Shown here one piece after another: positions 48,506 to 62,100 of a stretch of 64,000 nt of DNA. A program made the position numbers and the translations under genes. Each line of letters opens with the position of its first letter. Positions within the stretch are counted from its first letter, which is position 1. The notes beneath the pieces were generated by a model. That model was given only the letters and a program-made list of their open reading frames with translations. It did not search any database and had not been told where the DNA came from. This DNA is from Mytilisepta virgata (lineage: Eukaryota > Mollusca > Bivalvia > Mytilida > Mytilidae): positions 120,598,614 to 120,662,613 of the forward strand of contig CM051521.1 of NCBI GenBank assembly GCA_028015205.1, given 5' to 3'.

Positions 48506-49639
48506 TATTAGCAATCTGAACAAAAGTCAGGCTCACACAAATGGTCACGCAAATGATTTCTTCCGAGTCACAAACGGAAATTCCTCTAAACGTTTTTTCT
48601 TTCACAGCATTTGGCCATGACTTACATCTAGATCGATTGGTGGCCGTGTATTTGTATAGAATCAAACATGGTCCAAAAATGTTTACATCATAAAAAAGCA
48701 TTTGAAATATCGTTTGTCATGGGTTCTGTTGAAGGATATCTGAGTAAGGCAATCATGGATATAAAACTATACCTGAGCACTAATGTGGCATTATTTACAA
48801 TAAAATACTGTGTTTCTTATATACATACATGTGTATTGCTATGTAAAAAGATATGTATCACAATCTGTAATTCACTCCTATTAAAGACAACTGATCGGAA
48901 AAATGTTAAGCCAAGACATTTCATCATTTTTTTAATATACATGTATAAACCTTTTCTTGTAATATAGTTTCTTTGAAATAATCCACCAATAGATGGCTAG
49001 ACAATGCTTTAAAAATTGAAACTATTAGGAGCTTATTACCTTTAAAAGGTATAAAAGATGGTGTTCTCATTTTACGGGGCTCATAAAGAGAATCAAATAA
49101 TATTCAGCAGCACTGTTAATACAGCTGTTTAATTTCTTATTGATAATCTATTTCATTTAACAATTTTAAATGATAATTGAATAGTTCCAATTTTTTTTAT
49201 TAATTATGGCAACTGAATAGTTATGATCTAAATGAAAGATATTCAGCTGGATATTTTCAACTCTATCATGATATATCTGGTCTTGTACAACATTTCTTCA
49301 ATTGTTCAATTCTGCAGTGCTTAGGTTCTGTTAGCTTTTTCCCCTACAAAGCTAAAGAAATTTTTTTAATTTCCAGTCTATGCCATCCCTTATTTTAGTT
49401 TATTACAAACTAAACAAGTATGCTTCCCATCCACAATCAACATTACAGCACCCCCCCCCCCCCCCCCATTTTTAATTCATACATGTCCTGTGTCTGTAAG
49501 ACATATATTATGCCCTCTGAATATAAACATTTATATCTGTACTTCATGATACATGTACCTAAAACTGGACATATGATTGGACATACTGGTAAAAATATTC
49601 ACACAATTCTGAAAGAGAAACAAATGAGGTAATGTTAGC

Positions 49640-51040
49640 GAAGTTCAGCAATGTCAGACATCTGGGTTTGATCTGCACCAAAGTAACAATTCATAAAAAG
49701 TTTCAATCCCAAGGGACAAGTAATTCCATAGAAGACCTTAAAATACATGTAAAATAATCAGAAATATATGTTTTGGGTTTGGCAGCCATGTTTGTGAGCT
49801 GAAAATCCAAAGTACATGTAAATTAGTTTGGACCTCATGAGGATAAGTTTGGTTTCAATCTTTCAAATGTGCTTCAGATAACAAATTTTAAATACACTTC
49901 GAATATGGTACAATATTAACTAAATGTAAATCCTATTTCTGACTGGTATTAAAGTAACAACATTTGGTCATGACTGAAATAATCATTCAATACAAGTTTC
50001 AACTGCATGTGTCAAGCAGTTTTGAAATTTAACAAATCAGAAAAATCCATTTTTGGGCCAGCTGACTATGTTTCTCAGTGGAACAGCACCAATATAATGC
50101 ATTATTTGGGTCATTATAAGAATCATTTCATAAATTTCCAATAGGGCCCAATGTTATGTACATTAGTGTCCATCTAGGGCTTATTTTAATTGATTGGTAC
50201 TGAAATAACACCTGGGTAGTATCTTGCAAAGATCATTCCTGATAAGTGTCCTTACCTTGGGTAAAGTAGTATTGGAGAAACTCTTGGAAATTTAAGCAAT
50301 CATAAAACCCCATTTGGCAGCTTTTTTCATTTGAAAAAATCGCAACAAAGTAACAAAAATAAGTATCACTGTCAAGCTTAGTTTAAATTTAGTTAATTGT
50401 TCTTCAGAAGAATAAATGTATTTTCCACAAGGTCAAATGTTAAGTATCTGATGCAAATGGCATAAGGATTTCCAACTGGCACTAAGTCAGAGATGATTCC
50501 AAATTTAAGATGGTCCCCTTAACACAAAATTTGGAATTTTCCAGCAGACTCTTGCCACATTAAAACAACTTCAATATGTTTTTCACTAAATACCCGTCCC
50601 GTCAGTTTCAAGTCATCTAGATTATCCAATCTTATCAGCTGCTAATACAACATCGATCATAGTAACTACTGCTGTAGTGACCAGTCTTATATTTACAATT
50701 GCAAGAATCAATAACATACTAATTTCCAGGTTGTAACATACGTCAAAACAATGATTTGTCTCACTGGGAACTTAAAATTTTCATCAAAATCTTGGACAAA
50801 TTTTGGGGTCACTTACATGTATCAGACCTAAATAGTACAGAAAAATCATCCCTGTAAGTACTAACATTTATTGAAGATCTTTATATAAACATAACAAGTT
50901 TGGTTTCCATTCGGCAAGTTATCCCTGTGAATGTTTTTCACAGTTTCAGCCAATCAGAAATTGAATTATTCCGTGCCGGCCATGTTTCTGACCAATCAGT
51001 GCCAAATTAACAATTCTTGGACAGTTTATTAGGAAGATTC
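49640..51040 (-). repeat. Degenerate interspersed repeat in the HEXD-RNF216 gap
   Basis: Recurrent words (CACCAAAGTAACAA, AAGTTTCAA(T/C), GCCATGTTT(G/C)TGA, CAGCCAATCAGAAATT) at roughly 170-190-bp spacing match the modules at 58850-59690. No boundary motifs were found. The assignment to this family is an inference from shared words. Confidence 0.5.
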
Positions 51041-51450
51041 ATGTAAATTTTGATTTAATTTTGTTCAATTAAAAGAAAATCAAATGTGAAAAGAGACATC
51101 AAATGAGGACAATCAATAGCTCAAATACATAAAAAAAAACAAATTGAGTAAAGTATTAATCCGTTTTTTTTTCCATTGAACACAAAGGGTATAATTGTAA
51201 CACTCAAATACAAGTATATCATCAGTTTAAATGTATTATAACGAAATAGAAAACTATTACTCTCAAAACCTGTTACATATGTAAACATAGCACCATTTCA
51301 TCAACAACTTTAAACATACTCTATTAATGTAACCCTATACCACAATATTATTTTTACAGTATTCAAAGGCAAACAATAGAACTTAACATGTACAATGTAG
51401 ATGTTTGAATACAGTGATTTTCTGTAACCATTTCTGAGTATATTGTATCT

Positions 51451-51456
51451 TTTATT
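51451..51456 (-). terminator. RNF216 poly(A) signal AATAAA (minus)
   Basis: TTTATT on the plus strand, 28 bp beyond the 51484 stop or about 70 bp beyond the alternative stop at 51527. Confidence 0.5.
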
Positions 51457-51483
51457 ACAAGAATATTCTAAAATGTTAGTCTA

Positions 51484-54400
51484 TTAATACAGCTTAGATA
51501 TCATTACTTTAATAACATGACTCTTCCTATATAATCTGTATATGAACTTGTGGATTTCCTTGTTTTTCAAGTCTTGGTCTTTTACTGGGTGGTTCATCAG
51601 GAACACCAATTAATTTTTCATCTTCAAAACCTAGAACATTATAGTTGAACATCAAAGTACTGATATATACATGTAAATATGACTTGCATTATCTCAGAAG
51701 GATTTTAGCTGAAACAAAGCAATTTTATCTGACTGGAAAATTTTTACAATGTATTGTGGATTTATTTTCTTGGATATCAATTTCAATCTAGTGAAATCCG
51801 ATGAATTCACATTATATACATTTTTATACCCCTACTTCAAAGAAGAGGGGGTATACTCTTTTACCCTTGTGGTTGCGTCCTTTCGTGCGTACGTCCATCA
51901 CAAAATTTTTTGTCACTTTTCTCTGCAATTAATCATCACAGCCACTTTATATTTTGTCACAAACCTTCAATAGGTACGCCATATCGTGGGATACGTTTTT
52001 TGGACCAAGGCGACATCAACTTCCAGTTTGACAACTTTGTTTATTTTTCGACCTTATCGAAAAGCGGGGGTATCACTAGTGAGCAATGGCTCCCATACAT
52101 CTTGTTATTTATGAGCTGACAATTTTAATACATTAGTACAGTTAATATTTGTATCAACCTTGGCAGTAAATTTTTCTGACATATCCAAACTAGAGGCTTA
52201 GCTGAGCCTGTATCGCTCACCTGGCCTTTATTAAGCCATTATAAAGTGTAAGCTCTTTTGTATTCACAAAGTAACCTTGATATTTGACCTCTGACCTAAA
52301 AATAGGTTACAAAACATTTCAGAGTATAGTTTCAGAGAATATTTTTGAAAATTGGCCAATCATAATCAAACTCGAAGATGGCCCCATTGCAGCCATGTTG
52401 TTCATCGAACCGAATCCAAAGGTAAAGAGTTGGTAGAGGTCTTTCAATAAATCATTCCTGCAAACTTTGGTTACAATCTGCCCATTAATTCCTGAGCAAA
52501 TGAAAAAACAAACCCTTTCCCATATGGATTCATGGAAACTTTGAAAAGCCTCAGCAGTATGTTGAGGCCAAATAAAAAAATACATGTGTTTAGGGTAACA
52601 CACTGAAAAAAGTTAGGTATGTAGGGTAGGTAGGGAAATTTTTTTTTTTACATTAATTTTTTTAGTTAGGTTGTATACTGGAGTCACCTTGACTTTAACA
52701 GTGGTTGTTGAAGAAAGGTTATAAAAAATTTAGGGTAGGCACTAAAAATTAGGTAGGGTCGGGTTACCCTAAACACAACTATATTTTTTTTTAGGCCTGA
52801 GTAGATGTCTCTCAACAAAAAGTGAGTAGAGTATATTTGTCATCAATCCTGCAAAGTTTCTAAACATTTCATAATGTAGTTTCAGAGGAGAGGATTTTTG
52901 AATATTGGCCAATAACAATCAAAGATGGCCTCTGGCAGCCATGTTGTTCATCCATCAGGAACCAAAGACAGAACTTTATTAGAGGTCCTTCCATACATCA
53001 TTTCTGCCAATTTGGTTACAATATGCCCATTATTTCCTATGCAATGACAAAAGTCTTTTCCCATATGGTTTCAATGGAAACTTTGAACAGCCTCAGCAGT
53101 CAGTTGAGCAGATGAATATCGACCAAAAGTTGATTGTTTGTAGAGGGTATTCTTGTCATCAATCCTGCAAAGTTTCGAAACATTTCATCATGTAGTTTCA
53201 TCAAGATTTTTCAAAACTGGCCAATAAAAATCAAAGATTGCCTCTGGCCTTCATGTTGTTCATCCAAACGGAATCATTGGTGGATTGTTTGTAGAGGTCC
53301 TTCCATACATCATTTCTACCAGGGTTGGTTACAATCCGTTAAGTAATTTCAGAGAAGATCAAAATGTGAAAAGTTTATGGACGACGGACGCAATGTGATG
53401 ACATAAGCTTACATGGCCAATAGGCCTGGTGAGCTAAAAACTGGTTAACAGTAAATATGATTAGCTGTATAATAAAGGGTGCCTAAATTAAGTTTAGCTT
53501 ATTTATAAATTTTACTCAAATATATGTGTATTTTAATTACCCAATGCCTTTCTAGTCTCCCCTGCTTCTTTCTTGATTTCTGATACTGCTCTTTCATCGT
53601 CTTGCTGTAATGATAATAAAACAAGAATTTACATAATTTCCTGCCTGCCTCGTTAGTTTATTTTTGTAGCCTGTGTATGTTAGGGCTATTCCAGTAAAAA
53701 TTATCCAAGGGGGGTGGAACGCCACTTATTTTTTGACCCCCCACCTATGGAAAAGATTAAAAAAATATACCCCCACCTAGAACATGTATTTTCTTCCAAG
53801 ACCCCCTACCTAGAGAGAAAAAAAAAAAAAAGTTAGCTAGTTTTTTAAAGTATACAAAAATGTTGCATCCTGTCAAATGTAAAATTTGTTGGTTTATCTA
53901 TTTCAGTGCAGAATATTGGAGTCTTTTCATTTGAGATTGCATTAAAAGACATTTTAAAGCAACAGTACATGAATTATAGTCTAGTAGGACTAAAGAATTC
54001 CTGCACCCCTGTATTTCAAATGAACCATTCATGGACTGAAGAGATATATAAAAAATTTACCACTCCTGTCCAGAAGCATTTTTTTTAAACTTTGTAATTT
54101 TTGTTTAAAATGGTTTTATTAAAATTTTCACAACATTTTTTTTTATAAATGAAGTCTTGTGATGAGAATTTCTCAGTCTGATGTTGCATTTCTCAAATTG
54201 GGGTTTGTCTGTTCTGCCAAGCATCATGGATTTGGTCTATTGTTGGCGACTGCTAGATATCTTGTATATGCTGTTTTGTTTGGAATGTTGTCTCCTGGAC
54301 ATTTATTCAACATTACAGTATTCTCCATCCTACAGTTCATGTATAGTATATATTGCCTCTATATGTTCATGTGCATATTTTTTTTTTTTTTTGTATTTAA

Positions 54401-56158
54401 AATTGTGTAAATAAACAATTTAATTTATACTTTTTTCGATTTGAATGCTGCTGATGATCCATTGATTTCCTTCAATACCACCCACACAACATGCGCAATA
54501 AAAATCTAATTGTCTGTGCCAAATATAAATGGACCGCATAGTTTGGATGTCACCCACACATATTTTTGTGGGGAGACGGTATACAAGGGAGAGGGTACTT
54601 GAAGTTGTTATAAATTGTATGCAATCAAATATTATTTTGGACAAAAATTGCAAAGAATTGGCCAGTCCACCTTATTAAGGACATATTCTTCGCAAGGAAA
54701 GAGATTTAAGTACAGCAAATTCTTCAGGTGGGGCAACCGGTTGGCACCAACCATTTCATGTTTCAAGTGTTGGGTGGAGATTGGGCCTGGGATTTTAATA
54801 AAATATTATTGGTCATGTTGGTAGGCTCGGTGTAACTTTATATTTCGTAAACAATTTTTTTTTCAACAGGCAACGGTTGGGCAATATGATATACTTTCCT
54901 GTGTACCAAGGTCAGATTTTTCAGCAAAATAAGGTTTATTTTTGTTTTAGAAATATCCAAGGCCACCTACAAGCAAGAACAAATCTAATGGTCCGTAGCA
55001 TAAATATTTTTAGGGACCTAGTAGTTAAGATGTCAGCCACACATATTTGTTTAGGAAGAGGGAAGACAAGGGAGAAAGGGTACTTAAAGAAGTTATAAAT
55101 TGTATGCAATAAAATATTATTTATGACAAAAATTGCAAAGAATTGGCCAGTCCTCCTTAAAAGGACATATTCTTTGCAGGGAAAGAGAAACAAATAGCCA
55201 AACATCAGTAAAGATTAATATTATATATCCCGACATTGTGTGGTACATGTATATGCACACATTGTGTCTGCATCCATATAAACAGAGAGATAATTTCGTG
55301 ATCTTGACCTTCCGCTAGTTGACAGACATATTTAACATTTATTTCCTTGATAACTTCCATGATTTATTTCAAAATCACACTGGCTTTCTAATAAAGTCAA
55401 TACTTTACCATTAAATGCATCGATCAGGTCTTTCAACCCGTTATTTTGGAGAAAATACACCACTTTCTCCATCTACATGTATGGACTACAGTACAGTCAA
55501 GGGGTGATACTAAACAGAGTCGAGTAGAGAGGATTAGTCGACTAGAGACTATTAATGAAAAAAATGATATATCAAAGTAAATAAAGGTTGAACATGAAAC
55601 ATAAAGTGATTTTCGTCTTGTTTTGAACTTCTATTAATGTTATTTTTCTTATAAATGATCACATATTAATCAAAATCAGGTCGCAACAACAAAGTTTTCT
55701 TCGTTGCGTAATGGCGACCAGAGTCTACAAGTTTTCTGACTTGTAGCAATTGTCTATAGCGTATATTAAATCTGGAGTATACAAAAAAAAATATTATTTT
55801 TTTTATAGTATTTGTTATATTTTCAAGTTTAACAGATTGGTTTTGTTTGAATATTATTGCGATAATATGTAAACATGTTGAACATATAATATAAAAAGTC
55901 AAGTCGGAGATTATTTTCTGGATTTGTAGTTCCTTAACCGTTTATATACGCAACAATGGTTTCATTTACTCATAAATATAAATGTATTCAATGATGTCTT
56001 ATATTCACAAACAAATAAATCTTATGCATATTGTCACATTGTAACAACAACTTTCATAATGTTTTAGCATGAATAGAGCGTATCAATTTTTTTTTTTTTA
56101 CATTTGATACATGTTAGTAAAAAAGTTGGAATCTCTGGTAATGATAAAAATAATACAC

Positions 56159-56190
<32 letters not shown>

Positions 56191-59100
56191 GATAGTTGTA
56201 CCATTTACAAAATTTACACATAACCTATACAACTTTATTTTTACATTTCTGTCAATCCGTCAGTATGGTCTGTTATTCTCATGTCTTGCAGGCGGATAAC
56301 GATCGTTCGTTTACTCTGTTTGAAATGTTTGTGGAAAATTCATTAGGTTATTTTTATGCTATACAAATTTATTTTTACATTTCTGTCAATCCGTCAGTAT
56401 GGTCTTTTATTCTGCTGTCTTGCAGGCGGATAACGATCGTCCGTTTACTCTGTTTGAAATGTTTGTGGAAAATTCATTAGGTTATTTTTATGCTATACAA
56501 CTTTATTTTTACGTTTCTGTCAATGCGTCAGTATGGTCTTGTCAAACATGCTTAATTAAAAAAATATATTACCTTAACCTAATTAACAAAAATGCTGACA
56601 ACTGCTTTCGCGAATAAATAGTCGCAAATTGAAACAATTAACGGCTATTAAATTAAATTGTTAAAATCTAAAACATTTACCATTAATACTAATCAACGCT
56701 AACTTTTCCTTTAAATATTCTTCGATATTTTGTTTCATTCTATATCCAATATCCTACTTAGGATCAGCCGCCTCCCAAAATCAATTACATTACGTCTTAA
56801 AATGGCTTTAGCTGTACTTGGTCATAGTTTTATACAACGAATTCAAGAAGACAACCTAGCTGTTAAAATTCTAAAATGTTGACTTACATGTAGCAGGTGT
56901 TGGGGGTGCAACAGTTAAGAAATTATTGACTAGTGAAGAACTCCTTCAAATAATGATGTACCGACCCAAAAGAGTTTTTGTTTAGATAGGCGCTAATGAC
57001 ACCGACAGTGAAACAACAGCAGCTACCGTTTTTATTAGAGAAATAAATAACTTTGTATCAGTTTTAATATCCGATTATGGGGTCCAGGAAGTGATAGTTG
57101 GCAGTTTATTCCCGCGATTAAAACCTAAATTTACCAATTTTACCGACTACGAAGAAAAAGGTAACGAAGTGAATAAAAAACTCAACGAAGAATATAAAGA
57201 CTCGACGAATGTGATTTTTTGGAAATTAAGAGGTCATTTCAACCCAAGTCCAAGTGCCTTCGATGTTCATGGTGTTCACTTGACAAAAAAATATGAACAA
57301 ATTTATATTAGACAAATAAAATTATCATTATTTTGTAAATCGTTCCATTGATGAATTGACGCTTTTATTTTTTTATTTATATATTAGTAAATTTGTGTGC
57401 TTGTATGTAGTGATATATGCTTATTCAATATTTGCTTTATATTTTCAGTTATTATGCTATATGCTTTGGTGTGTTTGACAATATGCTTATTTAATATGTG
57501 TGTGCGCATGCTTGTTTTGTTATACATGTATTATCGATTTAAAAAGCTCATGGGAGCTTGTGTTGATTTGTATATTGTATATCCACTTTAAATATATAAC
57601 TTTTGACATGTTCTCCTTCTACCGCGGCTGCGATGTTTTCCACAACAATACTTGTACTTATTACTGTTATTTATTTATGTCTTAATTTGGTTCTATAAAT
57701 TCACTTTTTTTGACAGCTGCATGTTTATTTTTATTTGCCCAGACACTTTTGATATATGTGCAACTCTTCATCCGGATTAATTGTTTGTCCATCCCGTTAC
57801 GATCTTGATTGTTAGTATAATGGATAAGTGTCGCCATTTTAAATTATCGAAGTTTTGGATAAATGAAAACATGAAGACAGATATTAGCTTTATATACAAT
57901 AAAATTTGCCAAATAAAAACATTAGATAAGTCCCAATTCTCTTTTATGAAAAGTTTATGAAATAATTAAGTTGATGTTACATTGAACTTCTACATAAATA
58001 TCTGTAGACTCTGTGTAAGATCCGACAGAATTAATATTACGGAATTGTTTACTTTTGATGAAGATTTTAGCCTACGATTTTCCCTTTTCCAGATTAAAAG
58101 CCTTCAAATGGTCAACATTAGACACACAAAACAAAAATTACGATATCATATCATCGTACATGGACTAAAACCACCTATATAATTCGTTGAATCTATGGTC
58201 GCCATTACGCAACAAAGAATATTTTGTTGTTGCGACCTGATTCTGGCTAATATGTGATTATTTACCAAAAAATAACATTAATTAAAGTTCAATACAAGAC
58301 GAAAATCATTTTATGTTACATTTTCAACCTTTATTTACTTTAATATATCATTTTTTCATTAATAGTCTCTAGTCGACTCTAATCCTCTCTACTCGACTCT
58401 GTTTAGTATCACCGCAGTCGGGTTCACCGCATTCAAGCACGTGTCCACCGAATCGGGGAGATAACTCCGACTTCCGAGAGATAACTCTTCCTGATTCCCG
58501 CTCGTCGCGTTTGACGAGAACACAAACGGACGCTTAAAATTATTGGTCTGCCAACTTTATTTGCATTCGGACGACCTTTTCAGGAGAATCTTCCTTCATA
58601 ACAGGGGGTACAATATGTTTAATCTATCATTCAGAACCCCCCACCAACAGAAATGAATTTAAATCGGGACCAGTACCCTCCAGAATACAATTATGTTGAT
58701 AACCCCCCACATATGGAAAAAAATATCGTCGGCGTTCCGCCCCTCCTAGGTATATTTTACTGGAATAGCCCTTAACTGATACCTAAACAAAGAAATGTTT
58801 AATTTCTGATTACAAGGTATACCAGGGAAGACGCTACTACATGTATAGTATTTAGGGCCGCATGGCGGCCCCATTTCCCTATCGCTGAATGCGAAATGTT
58901 TAAAATCTGGATTTTTTCCGTGTCAGTATATCCACGTTTGAGTAAAAATATCACCCGAAGTTTACATCAGAGCAAATTGTTTATGAAAAATAAGTTCTCA
59001 TTGGACCTGGGCTTTAATGCAGTTCAATAATCAGAAGCGTGTTTAAATTTTCTTTTCTATAACAGTCAGACAGAATGATCGCTTGAGAATTACTTTTGGA

Positions 59101-62100
59101 AATAAAATAGAATGTGTTTCATGTGATTTATGTTATTTTGGTATCATAATTCATACATATCTTCCTCCCATTGACAATGGATATGCTTTGAATTGAAAAA
59201 TAACAATGATCACATATTATGCATAAAAAATTCCCAATTTGTCTGATTGGGGACCCATTTGCTAAAGGACCTTGAGATTAACATCCATGCCATGTTTGGT
59301 TTCAATCCATTCAGTAATCTTCAGGAAGAAGACATTTGTATGTTATTCCCATAGGATCCAAGGTAAACTAAGTCTTCCGCTGATGGTCATCATGGATGTA
59401 TGTTCGGCACCAAAGTAACAACACTTGGTAAGCATCTCATAAGGAACATTCATGTAATGTTTGGTTTCAATCCATTCAGTGGTTCTCTAGAAGAAGATTT
59501 TTGTATGTATTTCCTTTAGGGTCCTAAGTTAAACTAAGACTTCTGCTGAGAGCCATGTTGGATGATCCATTCAATGGTTCTCTAGAAGAAGTTTAAAATG
59601 TAAAATGTTGATGGATGGATGACGGAGCAAAAGTGATGGTAATAGCTCACGTGACTCTGTGGGTGAGGTGAGTTAAAATGATGTTTAAATCCATGAAATG
59701 TGAAATTTAGGTGAAGATGGAAATTACAGAACATGAGAAAATTCATTAAAAGCAATTTTGCCAGTGATCCAGTTTTCATACATATTGCTCAGGCCACACC
59801 AAATTGATTTTTAGTTCTTTGGATTTTTGGATGCAAAAATAAGTGCTACTGAGCGAAATTTCAATTTAAATTTTTTTTCTTGAGGACTAGTTTTTTTAAG
59901 GCAATCAAATTTACATGCAGCACAATTTTTTATTAACTAAAGTATCACAAAAAAATGGGAAAAAATCCAAATTTGTACAAAATTTTAGGATCGGGCAAAC
60001 AATTTTTATTTTTTATTTCTTGAAAAATGAAGAATATGGGGCCTATTTTCAATATTTTTTTCTTAAAATTTACAGTCCAAAAATTGGAGTGGCAAAATCC
60101 AAAGAACTAAAGATAAATTTGGTATGGTCTCACTACAGTATGATAGCATGTATAGGATTATCACATAACTAACCTCTGGGTTTGTCCACAATGAACATGC
60201 AGTACACTGCATACAAGTTTTCCCTTTACTGGGGTCTAAAAAGTGTCGACAAAAATGTTCATAATCAATCTGAAATGAACAGAAATAAATACATACTGTA
60301 TAAATATACGAATTTACTATACAATTAAACAGTATATTCTTGAGCCAGTATAATTTGAAATGTTTTTATGTAATTTACTGGTGAAAAAAAAGAAATTTAG
60401 AGAATGTTCATATTAACATTCTCATGGAAGTAAATATGGTATTTAGCAAATATAAAAAATAAGTTTTATCAAATGTTTCAATGTAAATCTAAAGTGCTTC
60501 AATGTTGATCTCCTTCAAAACAATTATAAAACGATTGTTCATTATGAATATTTTAAAGTTTATACTAACATTTGGTTTTCTACAGATGTAACACATCTTG
60601 GCTCCACATCTACATGTCATTTTGTTACAGCCATCCAACTTTGTAAACCTAGCTTTACACTTATGACATGTTCGAATCTTGGCTTCTGTCATCTTTTCTT
60701 CACTGCAGAAATGTAATAAAATTTACTTAGTAAAAAGCTAATTTGTCAAAGATTTTATTTTATACCATAGAAATAATTTTTGTAAAATACTTTAATAAAG
60801 TCAGGATCAAAAACACAAAGCCATTTTTCTGATATCATAAAACCCTCCTATAAAATGCAAATTTTCACTTCAAGTTTGGAAGGATATTTAAAGGTTATTC
60901 AAACTGCTAGGGTGAAAATTTTAAAAAATTGTAATAAAGCTATTTTCAATATGCAAAGATATTTCATGTTCATCATATATTATCCAAACTCTTCTCCTAT
61001 GAGTTCCACTTTGTTCTAGGTAACACTTATTTTATATTATGCTCTAAATGAAAAAAGAAATAGCAATACGGTATTTAAATATCTGACAACATATAACTTA
61101 AATTTCTGATGTTTGCAGTTTTTTTTATTGGTGGCACATTAGTAAAGGCAGTAAATATATATATTTATAACCATGTCCTAAATTTGATAACTGTAAATAT
61201 TAAACAGTATACCTATCTCCATTATAAAAGAATTGCATATATTTCAAGTAAAAAAAAAGATTTCTGAATTCTTGAAATACAGCTTTACTGTCAAATCTGA
61301 TTACATCGATTCCTGAGATTACCAATGTCATCCAGTGGGAACTGACATTACATCAGAATTATAAATAATAACATTTTGCTGTCAAATCAGATGGCACCCT
61401 TGTGATTAACAGAAACTGATGTTCAATAAAAATTATAAATACTCACAACTGTAATCTAAGTTTGACTTCATCTTTCTTCTCAATTTCATCACATCTTTTA
61501 CCAAAATGTTCTTTCCAATCTTCTTTACAATAACGACAGGTTTCCTGTAAAAGTTTGAACAAGCAATAAAATTCCATAAATCATACATGTAACACAATAA
61601 TTCATTAATAACTCTTTATTGTTTTGGTTTTTTCTTTTCTGAAAAACATAAAAAGGCATTTCTGTTGCCTCATTTCTTTTTAAAACCAATTCGGACTATT
61701 ACAATATCCAAGTATTGTATACTATAGTTTGATTCAATAGAATATTTTTAAACAGTTGTTATATATCTACTAAATATAAACATGTAAGATTGCAAAGTGC
61801 TGCTCCATATATAAATGTACGAGTACATACATACTTCACTGTAATGATATTAAGGTTTGGATGAATTATTGTGTAATGTCCAGTGGCAATTAATAAATAT
61901 CATGTTGATACACATATATGAATATGAATCCTGCTTTGTACTAGACTGACAAAGCTCAGCTGGATTTTAAATGTTCTAGCTCACCATGTAAGAGTCCGCA
62001 GGAAGATGTAACGCACCACCCGGAAACATTATACTGACTCTGAGCCAACCAATCCTTTGATCTTACTCCTAGATGTGGCGTGCCTGGCAGAGAAGCAACA

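Larger units (their letters stand above)
47031..49640. other. Intergenic HEXD-RNF216, SINEs only
   Basis: Between the 59-bp satellite and the degenerate repeat I see two SINEs in opposite orientation, a C-run at about 49450-49467, and otherwise AT-rich sequence without a supported gene. Confidence 0.6.
55503..58413. mobile_element. 2.9-kb element with 218-bp terminal inverted repeats
   Basis: 55503-55720 (starting GGTGATACTAAACAGAG) is repeated in inverted orientation at 58196-58413, with scattered mismatches and small indels. Inside are a broken SGNH hydrolase, a 134-bp tandem repeat and AT-rich sequence with no recognisable transposase. The flanks do not give a clear target-site duplication. 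It sits within a larger element (53682-58772) in an RNF216 intron. Superfamily not assigned; a non-autonomous DNA transposon with gene cargo is the simplest reading. Confidence 0.75.
53682..58772. mobile_element. 5.1-kb element with ~45-bp terminal inverted repeats (outer of a nest)
   Basis: The left end reads TAGGGCTATTCCAGTAAAA, then a segment with GGGGGGTGGAACGCC. The right end contains GGCGTTCCGCCCCTCC followed by TTTTACTGGAATAGCCCTTA, its inverted counterpart. Just inside both ends are stretches of CCCCCCAC(C) alternating with ATATGGAAAA-like words. No transposase was recognised. The 2.9-kb TIR element is nested within it. The flanking TTA/TAA may be the target duplication, but this is not certain. 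Confidence 0.65.

Noticed and set aside
49450..49467. Long C-run as a structured or functional site
   Set aside because: A simple homopolymer, prone to assembly error; nothing around it supports a function.
54159..54414. Two overlapping ~80-residue hydrophobic frames
   Set aside because: Overlapping frames in AT-rich element DNA, ending in a poly-T tract; no conserved motif.
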